Of a DNA stretch of 61,565 nucleotides, positions 54,563 to 60,960 are shown piece after piece; within the stretch, counting starts at the first letter, position 1; each line of letters begins with the position of its first letter. The DNA comes from a virus. Location: positions 1 through 61,565 of the IMG/VR virus record IMGVR_UViG_3300044941_000051, one strand, 5' to 3'. The notes beneath the pieces were generated by a model. That model was not told where the DNA came from, made no database searches, and worked only from the letters and a program-made list of their open reading frames with translations. A program made the translations under genes and the position numbers.

Positions 54563-55477
54563 CTATTCCTCGTCGTCCCAGCCGAGGCTGGGGAGCGACT
54601 TCAGCACCTTCTGCATCTCCTCGCGAGTGCTCTCGCGGAACGTGGGGTTCCGCACGAGGTCATCCTTGACCACGCCGGCCAGCGTGCGCTCGAGCGTCTC
54701 CTGTGCCTCGGTCAGCACCGGGTTGCCGGTGAAGTTGCTCACGGCGAGCATCTCCGCCAGCTCGCGGATGTTGTCGATGGTGCTGTCGAAGATCCGCCCC
54801 TTCTCGTCGCCGGTCCCCAGCTGCCGCACGAATGTGGTCAGCTGCTTGCGCAGGTCGTCGACCTTGCTCTGCACCGCGCGCTCGGTCTGCTGGCGATAGA
54901 AGGTCTCATACTGTTCGCGCAGCATGCTGCGCGCCTCGTTCTCCATGTCCACCCGCCAATCGCCCACCTCGGGCACCGGGATGTAGGACAGCCGGAAGGC
55001 GAACTTGCAGCGAACCGCCTCGGTGGTGGGGTATTCGTCACGCACGAACAGATCGCCCAGCTTGGCGTGCACCTGCGCCACCTGCCATGTGTAGGCGCCG
55101 AGGAACCGTTCCACGAGGGCGTCGAACTCGTTTTGCAGGCGCGTCATGGCGGCCTGATAGGCGAAGAACTTCGCGGTAGGCAGCAGGCGCAAGCCGCTGT
55201 CGGTCCACGGCAGCGTCATGCCGTAGTGCATGTTCCGGGCGTTCGCGGCGAACTTCTGGATCGCAATCAGTTCCTCGCAGTCAGCTAGCAGGTTCTTGTT
55301 GAACGCGCCGGCCGACTTGGCCGCACGCTTGTCGGCCAGCAGGTCGTTCGTGGCGGCCTTGTCCTTGCGCCGCGCGGTCCAGACGCTGATCGACAGATCG
55401 ACCAGCATCGCCGAGCTGGCGATGGAAGGCACGGCATGTGCCGGGGGCACGGGCTGGGTGGTGTAGTCGGTCATCAT
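54563..55477 (-). CDS. DUF3150-like protein, likely partner of MoxR and VWA
   Basis: 304 residues. SAMLVDLSISVWTARRKDKAATNDLLADK, KNLLADCEELIAIQKFAANARNMHYGMTLPW, LLPTAKFFAYQAAMTRLQNEFDALVERFL and a long coiled-coil end. This pattern is the DUF3150 family, repeatedly found beside MoxR/CobS-like ATPases and VWA proteins in phages and mobile elements. The C-terminus is SLPSLGWDDEE, an acidic tip. AAGGAGAGAG precedes the start, with a palindrome directly upstream. Function is unknown. Confidence 0.65.
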   Translation of the reverse strand: MMTDYTTQPVPPAHAVPSIASSAMLVDLSISVWTARRKDKAATNDLLADKRAAKSAGAFNKNLLADCEELIAIQKFAANARNMHYGMTLPWTDSGLRLLPTAKFFAYQAAMTRLQNEFDALVERFLGAYTWQVAQVHAKLGDLFVRDEYPTTEAVRCKFAFRLSYIPVPEVGDWRVDMENEARSMLREQYETFYRQQTERAVQSKVDDLRKQLTTFVRQLGTGDEKGRIFDSTIDNIRELAEMLAVSNFTGNPVLTEAQETLERTLAGVVKDDLVRNPTFRESTREEMQKVLKSLPSLGWDDEE

Positions 55478-55494
55478 TTTCTCTCTCCTTTGTT

Positions 55495-55513
55495 ATATCA
55501 CGTCGCGTGATAT
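55495..55513. repeat. Palindrome copy 6 (ATATCA-CGTCGCG-TGATAT)
   Basis: Between the start of the DUF3150 gene and the stop of the 55518-55934 gene. On the leftward strand it is followed directly by AACAAAGGAGAG, the ribosome-binding site of the DUF3150 gene. Confidence 0.9.
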
Positions 55514-55517
55514 GCGA

Positions 55518-55934
55518 TTACACGTTCACTTGCACCGTGCGGACCACCCGCACGGTGTCGCAGGCGATGTCGTAAAGCCCGTAAGACACGGCGCAGTCGT
55601 CTTTGCCCTCATAGCTCTCCTCGATGTCATTAACTTCCTCGCCTACGCGGACGAAGCCCCAGGCCCACAAAAAGCCGCGCTCTTCGTCGAACTGATCGAG
55701 CAGGGTGCGCATGTGCATGAAGGCTTGCACATCCTCGTAACTCTCATACCACTTGACGCTTTCCATCGAGCAGTAGAGCAGCGTCACGCCGTCGCTGAAC
55801 ACCTTGTGCTTCCAGTAATCGGCCACGCCGTATTTCTGCACGTTGGGGTGCAGGCAGTAGACGGCCATCACCTCATCGGCATGCGCCTTGCTCTCGAACA
55901 CGGCCACCATGGCCACGTCGCTACGGTATCCCAT
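55518..55934 (-). CDS. Conserved phage protein MGYRSDV family (138 aa)
   Basis: ATG 55934. MGYRSDVAMVAVFESKAHADEVMAVYC and LYCSMESVKWYESYEDVQAFMHMRTLLDQ are typical of a small phage family whose members start MGYRSDV. Predicted alpha/beta. Function unknown. Located between the DUF3150 and MoxR genes, so it may be part of that group or a passenger. Confidence 0.6.
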   Translation of the reverse strand: MGYRSDVAMVAVFESKAHADEVMAVYCLHPNVQKYGVADYWKHKVFSDGVTLLYCSMESVKWYESYEDVQAFMHMRTLLDQFDEERGFLWAWGFVRVGEEVNDIEESYEGKDDCAVSYGLYDIACDTVRVVRTVQVNV

Positions 55935-55947
55935 TTTCTTCCCTCCT

Positions 55948-55966
55948 ATATCACGCCACGTGATAT
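55948..55966. repeat. Palindrome copy 7 (ATATCA-CGCCACG-TGATAT)
   Basis: Between the 55518-55934 gene and the MoxR gene, followed by the 55967-55988 hairpin on the plus strand. Confidence 0.9.
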
Positions 55967-55988
55967 GGCTGCGCCTTGCGGCGCAGCC
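55967..55988 (-). terminator. Intergenic hairpin GGCTGCGCC-TTGC-GGCGCAGCC
   Basis: Nine-pair stem after the MoxR gene stop on the leftward transcript, followed by a palindrome copy. Repeats the module at 51734-51755 and 59528-59549. Confidence 0.65.
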
Positions 55989-56002
55989 GGTTTCCTGTTT
56001 CC

Positions 56003-57091
56003 TCAAATGTCCGCGCCGAACAGGTGCGCGTTCTTGCGGGCGTAGTCGGTGAACGCCTTGTGGGTGGCCACCATGCCGGCCTTGGCGTAGCCTTTCGCCC
56101 GCACGCCGTTGGCGAACATGGCCTGTGCTTCGGCGGGCAGGCGGTTGAGGTAGATCATCCACGCGTCGAGCCAGTCGCGCTCGATGGACGCCAGCGCACG
56201 GAAGACGATCATGCACAGGGCTGCGGGGTTGTCCGGCACCTTGGCGGTCTCGGGCGTCTCCTTGATGGACTTCTGGGTCGGCAGCTTGTTGGCCAGGGTG
56301 ATGAACGCCTGCATGTCCAGCGCGGCACGGGTGCCGAGCGTTCCGATCAGGGCGGCAGTCAGGGTGTGGCTGTCCATCCGATCCCGCAGCTTGACCAGCA
56401 TGCTGGCCGTCTCGAGGCTGCGGCCGGTGACGAAACCGTCGCGCCCGACGGCGCGCGGGTGGTAGATGAGCGGGTTGTCTTCGGGGTTTTTGATTTCCCT
56501 GAAGTCCTGCATGCAGTGCGGGTTCTCCCGCACCCACCCGGCCACGACGGGGTCGATGTCGTTGTTGATGGCCCAGATAACCCATTCGTCCGCCGTCGCC
56601 TTGCGGAGCTCGACGACGATGATGCGGTTGCGCGTGTGCGCAGGCAGCATGTCGCCCAGACCCTCGGCAGTGAGGTTCGAGGTTGCGAACAGGATCGACT
56701 CCGGGTGCAGCTTGTAGCGCCCCATCTGCCGCTCCAGAATGAAGCGGTTCAGGGGGTTCATGATGGATTTGTTCTTGCCGAACTCGTCCAGCATGATGAT
56801 GCTCGGGGTGTCTTGCAGATGCAGGCCGAGCTCCTCGTTGGTGGCGAAGGTCACATAGTCGTTGTCGCCGACGTTCTTCATGCGCGGCAGCATGAGATCG
56901 CCCGCCTCCTTCGTGGTGCAGTCGAAGTAGATCGGCAGGTGCGTCGGGTGCCGCTCGGCCAGCATCCTCAGCAGGGCGGTCTTGCCGGTGCCGGTGTGGC
57001 CGAGCACCAGCACGGTCTTCTTATGACCGACGAGGCTGATGAGGTCGACGGTCTGCTGGTGGTTCAGTCTGTAGATGTTCGCGTTGTCCAT
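56003..57091 (-). CDS. MoxR-type AAA+ ATPase
   Basis: 362 residues. Walker A GHTGTGKTAL (31-38), Walker B SIIMLDEF (Asp102, Glu103), sensor 1 SILFATSN, and an arginine-rich AHTRNRI. MoxR ATPases remodel proteins with a VWA partner. The same operon has a VWA metallopeptidase (51761-52960) and a DUF3150 protein (54563-55477). The leader has AGAAGGAGAAAACCA before ATG 57091 and a palindrome directly upstream. The start region is duplicated at 57164-57186. Confidence 0.85.
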   Translation of the reverse strand: MDNANIYRLNHQQTVDLISLVGHKKTVLVLGHTGTGKTALLRMLAERHPTHLPIYFDCTTKEAGDLMLPRMKNVGDNDYVTFATNEELGLHLQDTPSIIMLDEFGKNKSIMNPLNRFILERQMGRYKLHPESILFATSNLTAEGLGDMLPAHTRNRIIVVELRKATADEWVIWAINNDIDPVVAGWVRENPHCMQDFREIKNPEDNPLIYHPRAVGRDGFVTGRSLETASMLVKLRDRMDSHTLTAALIGTLGTRAALDMQAFITLANKLPTQKSIKETPETAKVPDNPAALCMIVFRALASIERDWLDAWMIYLNRLPAEAQAMFANGVRAKGYAKAGMVATHKAFTDYARKNAHLFGADI

Positions 57092-57106
57092 TGGTTTTCT
57101 CCTTCT

Positions 57107-57125
57107 ATATCACGCGGCGTGATAT
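57107..57125. repeat. Palindrome copy 8 (ATATCA-CGCGGCG-TGATAT)
   Basis: Immediately upstream of the MoxR ribosome-binding site on the leftward strand. Confidence 0.9.
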
Positions 57126-57175
57126 GGGGTTTTGTTTTCCGTCGTGGTGCCGGCGCAGCCGGTCGCGTTGTCCAT
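57110..57175 (-). pseudogene. Duplicated MoxR start, 21-residue relic
   Basis: The 22 bases covering the MoxR ribosome-binding site and first codons (57081-57102) recur at 57165-57186. From its ATG at 57175 a 21-residue frame (MDNATGCAGTTTENKTPYHAA) reads into the palindrome and stops in it. It seems to be a remnant of a duplicated start. Confidence 0.55.
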
Positions 57176-57199
57176 TGGTTTTCTCCGTCAGGTGGGTTT

Positions 57200-57230
57200 A
57201 TATCACGCCGCATATCATGCGGCGTGATAT
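57200..57230. repeat. Palindrome copy 9, extended (31 bp)
   Basis: The usual core ATATCA-TGCGGCG-TGATAT (57212-57230) is extended to the left by ATATCACGCCGC, giving a 31-bp palindrome (ATATCACGCCGCAT - ATC - ATGCGGCGTGATAT). Shows how half-sites can be joined. Confidence 0.9.
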
Positions 57231-57238
57231 GGTTTGTT

Positions 57239-57499
57239 TTACGGCTCCGCCGTGGTGGCGCAGCCGGCAGCGTACTGATCACGCAGCGCAGCGTCGGCAC
57301 GGCGGAGCTGCCGGCTGTCGTGCCACTTGTCGCTTTTGTACATCGGGTATGAGCACTTCCGCAGGTTGTCGGCCCAGCGCAGGGCCTTGGTCATCATGTC
57401 GGCCGAGCCAAAAAAGCGGCGCATGACGGGCAGGGCGTGGGCGATGGCACGCTGGCGCTGAGCGCGGCGCCAGGCGCGGTCACGGGTGGTCTTGTCCAT
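57239..57499 (-). CDS. Hypothetical basic protein (86 aa)
   Basis: ATG 57499 with GGAGAGAAC upstream. MDKTTRDRAWRRAQRQRAIAHALPVMRRFFG then WADNLRKCSYPMYKSDKWHDSRQLRRADAALRDQY. Very Arg-rich, possibly nucleic-acid-binding. No family. Its gene borders, near hairpins and palindromes, follow the module seen for the neighbours. Confidence 0.55.
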   Translation of the reverse strand: MDKTTRDRAWRRAQRQRAIAHALPVMRRFFGSADMMTKALRWADNLRKCSYPMYKSDKWHDSRQLRRADAALRDQYAAGCATTAEP

Positions 57500-57520
57500 G
57501 TTCTCTCCTTTTCTCCTTCT

Positions 57521-57539
57521 ATATCACGTCACATGATAT
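57521..57539. repeat. Palindrome copy 10 (ATATCA-CGTCACA-TGATAT)
   Basis: Between the 57239-57499 start and the 57529-58065 stop; the latter gene ends within the palindrome, so its last codons are coded by it. Core is the most degenerate of the set. Confidence 0.85.
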
Positions 57540-58065
57540 GCGCTTTCAGCTTTTCCGGCAGCGCAGCGAGCAGCTGCTCGGGGTCGATCTCGGCATCGGC
57601 ATCGGGGGCGGTTCCGGCGATGCTCACGGCCAGCGGATGGAGCCTCCTGAACATCGCGATGACCTCGACCCGGTCGATCACCCCGGCCTGCTCCAACGCA
57701 GTGTAGACCGCCACCGCAACGGGGTCTCCATTGTAGACCGGAGTGGCCAATTCGACGTGCAGAGGCCCGCGGTGCAGCGTCTCGGGCATCCCGAGGACGC
57801 GGCGGCAGGTGTAGATGCAGGTGCCGTCCACCATGATCTTGACCATGTTCTGGTGCAGGTAGTGGGCCGCCTCGGGGTTGTAGATCGCGTTGCGGATCTC
57901 CTCCGGCGCCACCGCGCGGACGGCATCGCGCACGATGCCGTCGATGCGCTTCGGGTCCAGCTGCTTCCTCGCACGGCGCCGCGCCTGCATCCCGTAACGG
58001 GGCAGGCCGTAGACCGGGTGGGTCATCGCTTTGCCGATCAACTTCAGAGCGTCATACTTGTCCAT
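57529..58065 (-). CDS. Hypothetical protein (178 aa)
   Basis: ATG 58065 with AAAGGAGAGAAC upstream. MDKYDALKLIGKAMTHPVYGLPRYGMQARRRARKQLDPKRIDGIVRDAVRAV, then AIYNPEAAHYLHQNMVKIMVDGT, and LAALPEKLKAHIM at the end. Helical and basic at the start. Its stop lies inside palindrome copy 10. No known family. Confidence 0.55.
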   Translation of the reverse strand: MDKYDALKLIGKAMTHPVYGLPRYGMQARRRARKQLDPKRIDGIVRDAVRAVAPEEIRNAIYNPEAAHYLHQNMVKIMVDGTCIYTCRRVLGMPETLHRGPLHVELATPVYNGDPVAVAVYTALEQAGVIDRVEVIAMFRRLHPLAVSIAGTAPDADAEIDPEQLLAALPEKLKAHIM

Positions 58066-58080
58066 GTTCTCTCCTTTCGT

Positions 58081-58170
58081 TTAGCCGTCGCCGTTGCCGC
58101 GGCCGTAGCCGCGACCGCGACCGTTGCCGTTGCCGTAGCCGTTGCCGTTGCCGTAGCCGTTGATGTTCAT
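58081..58170 (-). CDS. Gly-X dipeptide-repeat mini-protein (29 aa)
   Basis: ATG 58170 with AAGGGAGAAC upstream. After MNI the protein alternates Gly with Asn, Tyr, Arg or Asp to the stop (NGYGNGNGYGNG and on). It is the shortest of three such genes (also 58528-58755 and 58771-59028). The repeat is at DNA level a hexamer of the type CCGTTG/CCGTAG/CCGCGA on the plus strand. Confidence 0.6.
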   Translation of the reverse strand: MNINGYGNGNGYGNGNGRGRGYGRGNGDG

Positions 58171-58195
58171 GTTCTCCCTTCGGGTCCGGTTGTGC

Positions 58196-58510
58196 CTACG
58201 GCTTCGCCGTGGCGGCGCCGCGGATCGTGGCGACGGCCAGGCCGGCGCACGGTATGATCTCGCACACGCCGGCGACGATCAGGTCCGGCAGGGTCTCGGT
58301 GATTTTGCTCTCCTTGTGGTTGATGCCGAAGATGGCGATTTCGGACAGGCTGAGGCCGTGGCCGCCCGTGCTCCACACGTACAGCCGGCGACTGTCCTTG
58401 AGCCGCACGGCTGTGCCGCTGACAGCGACAAGGGTACCGAAATGCACCCCGCTGTCGTTCGAACGGACCAAAACCTCGGCCCCGATCAGGTCTGCTGCAA
58501 GTCTTTCCAT
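58196..58510 (-). CDS. DUF6948-like protein (104 aa)
   Basis: ATG 58510. RSNDSGVHFGTLVAVSGTAVRLKDSRRLYVWSTGGHGLSLSEIAIFG resembles the DUF6948 pattern: VHxGTL ... LxxxRRxWxWxG ... LSEIA. The C-terminal VAGVCEIIPCAGLA agrees. These are small phage proteins of unknown role, often near host-takeover genes. It lies between two of the Gly-X genes. Confidence 0.6.
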   Translation of the reverse strand: MERLAADLIGAEVLVRSNDSGVHFGTLVAVSGTAVRLKDSRRLYVWSTGGHGLSLSEIAIFGINHKESKITETLPDLIVAGVCEIIPCAGLAVATIRGAATAKP

Positions 58511-58527
58511 TGGTTCTCTCCTCTTGC

Positions 58528-58755
58528 TTAGCCGCGACCGTTGCCGTCGCCGTTGCCGTCGCCGCGACCGCTGCCGTTGCCGTCGCCGTAGCCGTAGCCG
58601 CGACCGTCGCCGTTGCCGCTGCCGTTGCTGCGACCGTTGCCGTTGCCGTAGCCGCGACCGCTGCCGTTGCCGCGACCGTTGCCGCGACCGCTGCCGTTGC
58701 CGCGACCGTTGCTGCTGCCGTTGCCGTAGCCGTAGCCGTAGCCGTTGCTGTTCAT
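58528..58755 (-). CDS. Gly-X dipeptide-repeat protein (75 aa)
   Basis: ATG 58755 with AAAGAGGAAAGAAC upstream. Starts MNSNGYGYGYGNGSSNGRGNGSG and continues with every second residue Gly, the other positions Tyr, Asn, Arg, Ser or Asp. No hydrophobic core is possible. Codon-level hexamer repeats suggest expansion by slippage. Confidence 0.65.
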   Translation of the reverse strand: MNSNGYGYGYGNGSSNGRGNGSGRGNGRGNGSGRGYGNGNGRSNGSGNGDGRGYGYGDGNGSGRGDGNGDGNGRG

Positions 58756-58770
58756 GTTCTTTCCTCTTTC

Positions 58771-59028
58771 TTAGCCGTGGCCGTGGCCGTGGCCGTTGCC
58801 GTTGCCGTCGCCGTAGCCGTGGCCGTGGCCGCGACCGTTGCCGCTGCCGCTGCCGTTGCTATGGCCGTGGCCGTCGCCGCTGCCGCTGCCGTTGCCGCGA
58901 CCGTTGCCGTGGCCGTTGCCGTAGCCGTAGCCGTACTCGTAGCCGCTGCCGTAGCTGTAGCCGTAGCCGTAGCCGTAGCCGCGACCGTTGCCGTGGCCGT
59001 TGCCGATGCCGTTGCTGTTGCTGTTCAT
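58771..59028 (-). CDS. Gly-X dipeptide-repeat protein (85 aa)
   Basis: ATG 59028 with GGAGGAGAGAAC upstream. MNSNSNGIGNGHGNGRGYGYGYGYSYG onwards, alternating Gly with Asn, His, Tyr, Arg, Ser, Asp. His is common at the end (GHGHGHG). Low-complexity, probably disordered or phase-separating; any function is unknown. Together with the other two genes it forms a family unlike typical phage genes. Confidence 0.65.
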   Translation of the reverse strand: MNSNSNGIGNGHGNGRGYGYGYGYSYGSGYEYGYGYGNGHGNGRGNGSGSGDGHGHSNGSGSGNGRGHGHGYGDGNGNGHGHGHG

Positions 59029-59040
59029 GTTCTCTCCTCC

Positions 59041-59199
59041 ATATCACGCTCACGCCTCGCTGGCGCTTCGCGTCGCTCGACGCGGCGTGTTACATATCAC
59101 GCTCACGCCTCGCTGGCGCTTCGCGTCGCTCGACGCGGCGTGTTACATATCACGCTCACGCCTCGCTGGCGCTTCGCGTCGCTCGACGCGGCGTGTTAC
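59041..59199. repeat. Three tandem copies of a 53-bp repeat
   Basis: Three identical units, 59041-59093, 59094-59146 and 59147-59199. Each starts with the half-palindrome ATATCACGCT and ends GGCGTGTTAC; CACGCC near the start and GGCGTG near the end can pair. Related partial units are at 52984-53020 and 60108-60135. A full palindrome follows at 59200. Confidence 0.95.
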
Positions 59200-59495
59200 A
59201 TATCACGCCACGTGATATTCACGTCGTAGCACATGCATCCGTCCACGCCGTACGGCGTTCCCTCGTGGTCCCACGCGAAGAACCGCTCGGGCTCGGCACC
59301 GGCGGGGCCAGCGGCCAGGCCGATGCTCCACACCGGGCCCATCTCGCGCAGCTCCTGCGCCCACGCGGTAAAGGCGCGGCGCTCCGCGTCGCCGACATCG
59401 GCGACACCGAACAGGGCGGGCAGCCAGTGCTCGGGCACCGGCAGGGTGATCGTCGTGAAGGCGCCGTGGGCGCCGGTGGTGTAGTTCGTGGTCAT
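59196..59495 (-). CDS. Hypothetical protein whose end is coded by a palindrome (99 aa)
   Basis: ATG 59495 with GAGAGAAG upstream. MTTNYTTGAHGAFTTITLPVPEHWLPALFGVADVGDAERRAF and FFAWDHEGTPYGVDGCMCYDVN. The last residues, ITWRDM, are read from palindrome copy 11, and the stop lies at its junction with the 53-bp repeat. This suggests that the original C-terminus was replaced. No family recognised. Confidence 0.6.
   Translation of the reverse strand: MTTNYTTGAHGAFTTITLPVPEHWLPALFGVADVGDAERRAFTAWAQELREMGPVWSIGLAAGPAGAEPERFFAWDHEGTPYGVDGCMCYDVNITWRDM
59200..59218. repeat. Palindrome copy 11 (ATATCA-CGCCACG-TGATAT)
   Basis: Forms the 3-prime end of the 59196-59495 gene (codes ITWRD) and directly abuts the third 53-bp repeat. 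Confidence 0.9.
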
Positions 59496-59508
59496 TTTCT
59501 TCTCTCCT

Positions 59509-59527
59509 ATATCACGCCGCGTGATAC
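59509..59527. repeat. Palindrome copy 12 (ATATCA-CGCCGCG-TGATAC)
   Basis: One arm mismatch. Between the 59196-59495 start and the 59555-60094 stop; followed on the plus strand by the 59528-59549 hairpin. Confidence 0.9.
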
Positions 59528-59549
59528 GGCTGCGCCGCAAGGCGCAGCC
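59528..59549 (-). terminator. Intergenic hairpin GGCTGCGCC-GCAA-GGCGCAGCC
   Basis: Third example of the stem that follows leftward stops before a palindrome (also 51734 and 55967). Confidence 0.65.
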
Positions 59550-59554
59550 GGGGT

Positions 59555-60094
59555 TCACTTCTTCTTGCGCACGTAGAGCGTCACGGTCGGGGTCATCTGC
59601 ACGATGTAATCGTGCGGCTCGTCCTTCGTGGCGCGCAGCAGCGTGCGGTCGGCAGGCGGCAGCAAGCGGTCGACACGCAGCATGTCCTCGAACGCTTCCC
59701 GCGTCAGGTGCACCGGCTGCTTCGCCTTCCGGCGCTTCCGCGCCTTCGGCGCCTTCGGCGCCATATCACGCGGCGTGATATGCAGCGGCGCCTGCGCAGT
59801 CGCAGGCGGCGCCTCCGGCAGCGGCGGCAGCTTGATGTGCCGAACACCTTCGGCGCCTTCGGCCTTGCGCGGCATGGGCGGAACCCGGTCGGACGTGCGC
59901 ACGATGGGCGCGGCGTTGTTGGTGGCACGGGTTCCGCCCATGCCGATGTCGGCAGGGCGCTCGACGCGATAGGTCAGGTTCTTCAGCACGGGCACGAAAA
60001 TGCCGCGGGCCTCGAGCCAGGCTTCATGCGCGGCCTTCGCCTCGGGGCTGGCGCCGCGCGGCTGACTGCGCGGCAGGCGGACGTGAACGATCAT
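59555..60094 (-). CDS. Hypothetical protein with an in-frame palindrome insertion (179 aa)
   Basis: ATG 60094 with AAGGAGAGAGAAG upstream; first gene after the strong leftward promoter at 60198-60226. MIVHVRLPRSQPRGASPEAKAAHEAWLEARGIF, then a Pro/Ala linker in which palindrome copy 13 codes HITPRDM without breaking the frame, then KAPKARKRRKAKQPVHLTREAF and YIVQMTPTVTLYVRKKK. The basic linker suggests nucleic-acid contact. No family recognised. Confidence 0.6.
   Translation of the reverse strand: MIVHVRLPRSQPRGASPEAKAAHEAWLEARGIFVPVLKNLTYRVERPADIGMGGTRATNNAAPIVRTSDRVPPMPRKAEGAEGVRHIKLPPLPEAPPATAQAPLHITPRDMAPKAPKARKRRKAKQPVHLTREAFEDMLRVDRLLPPADRTLLRATKDEPHDYIVQMTPTVTLYVRKKK
59763..59781. repeat. 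Palindrome copy 13 (ATATCA-CGCGGCG-TGATAT), inside a gene
   Basis: Lies within the coding region 59555-60094 and is read as ITPRD in the gene frame, with no stop. This frame is one of the two that stay open through the element. Confidence 0.92.
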
Positions 60095-60135
60095 CTTCTC
60101 TCTCCTTGCTGGCGCTTCGCGCCGCTCGACGCTGC

Positions 60136-60154
60136 ATATCACGTGGCGTGATAT
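60136..60154. repeat. Palindrome copy 14 (ATATCA-CGTGGCG-TGATAT)
   Basis: In the leader between the predicted leftward promoter (60198-60226) and the ATG at 60094. A partial 53-bp unit lies beside it. Confidence 0.9.
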
Positions 60155-60197
60155 GGGTTAGGCACGGGACCGGGGCATAATCCTCGATCATGCTTAC

Positions 60198-60226
60198 AGC
60201 ATAGCATAATATGTGTTAAATGTCAA
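60198..60226 (-). promoter_or_regulatory. Strong leftward sigma-70-type promoter
   Basis: On the leftward strand: TTGACA (60221-60226), a 17-base spacer and TATGCT (60198-60203), a perfect -35 and a fair -10. Predicted start near 60191, about 97 bases upstream of ATG 60094. It probably drives the early leftward block. Confidence 0.65.
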
Positions 60227-60305
60227 TAACCCTGAACAATATACGTGCATAGGGTTCGGCGTAGCGTAGCACCGCTTGGCGCAGCGTAGCACCGCATCGC
60301 GGGGC

Positions 60306-60324
60306 ATATCACGCGGCGTGATAT
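60306..60324. repeat. Palindrome copy 15 (ATATCA-CGCGGCG-TGATAT)
   Basis: About 80 bases upstream of the leftward promoter in the non-coding right end, followed by GGCGCC-TC-GGCGCC, and then by the first GTAACA repeats. Confidence 0.9.
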
Positions 60325-60339
60325 GCAGCGGCGCCTCGG

Positions 60340-60960
60340 CGCCAGTAACAAATCGAAATGGGGGGTCCAGTAACAGATTGAAATGTGCCGTTCGTAAACT
60401 GATAGTTTTTTAGGCACGGCCACAGATTGATGGCACCTCGAAAATAACGTTCAAAACCGGCTAAGTCTTTGAAAAGAAACGAACTTAACATGTGAACTGT
60501 TATGAACGTTACTGGACGACTTGAAATCGCTAACATTACTTTGTTTTCAATGGGATGCACGTAACAGATTGCGCAAGGCCTTGAAATCGCAGGGATCTCG
60601 GGGGAGGGGGTAAACTGAGAAAGTGTAGTAAAATCAAGTAGGTAGGTATAAAGTTACTTTGTTACTATCTGGGGAATATTATCCCGACTTTTTTTTTGAT
60701 CCGGTTGTGTTACTGGAGATTTTTCCCGCTGCGGTTGTTTTCAGCCGCAGGTTGTGCGAGCTTCGCCGTTTCGATGTTGCATTTGGCCGAAAATTTTGGG
60801 GGGGTATATCTCCAGTCCAGTAACATATGAACAGTATAATGAAATCAAGGACTTACCAGTAACATTTGGTTCCTCACGATAACAGATTCGACTTTTCAAG
60901 GACTTAGCTAGTTTTGTTTCAAGCGCAATATACTGCACATCGTTTGTTTTCAATGACTTA
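60340..60960. other. AT-rich non-coding block with scattered repeats
   Basis: Clearly richer in A+T than the rest of the window. It contains scattered GTAACA/TGTTAC motifs in both orientations (60345, 60370, 60561, 60707, 60822 and others) and repeats of TTGAAATCGC and GTTTTCAATG. No credible gene is seen. The combination with the phased repeats to its right suggests an origin or another control site. Confidence 0.6.

Noticed and set aside
58209-59576. Open frame of 455 codons on the plus strand, rich in Arg and Cys, and a second with AVAVAV repeats
   Set aside because: Both are the complementary readings of the Gly-X genes and other leftward genes; the start signals lie on the leftward strand.
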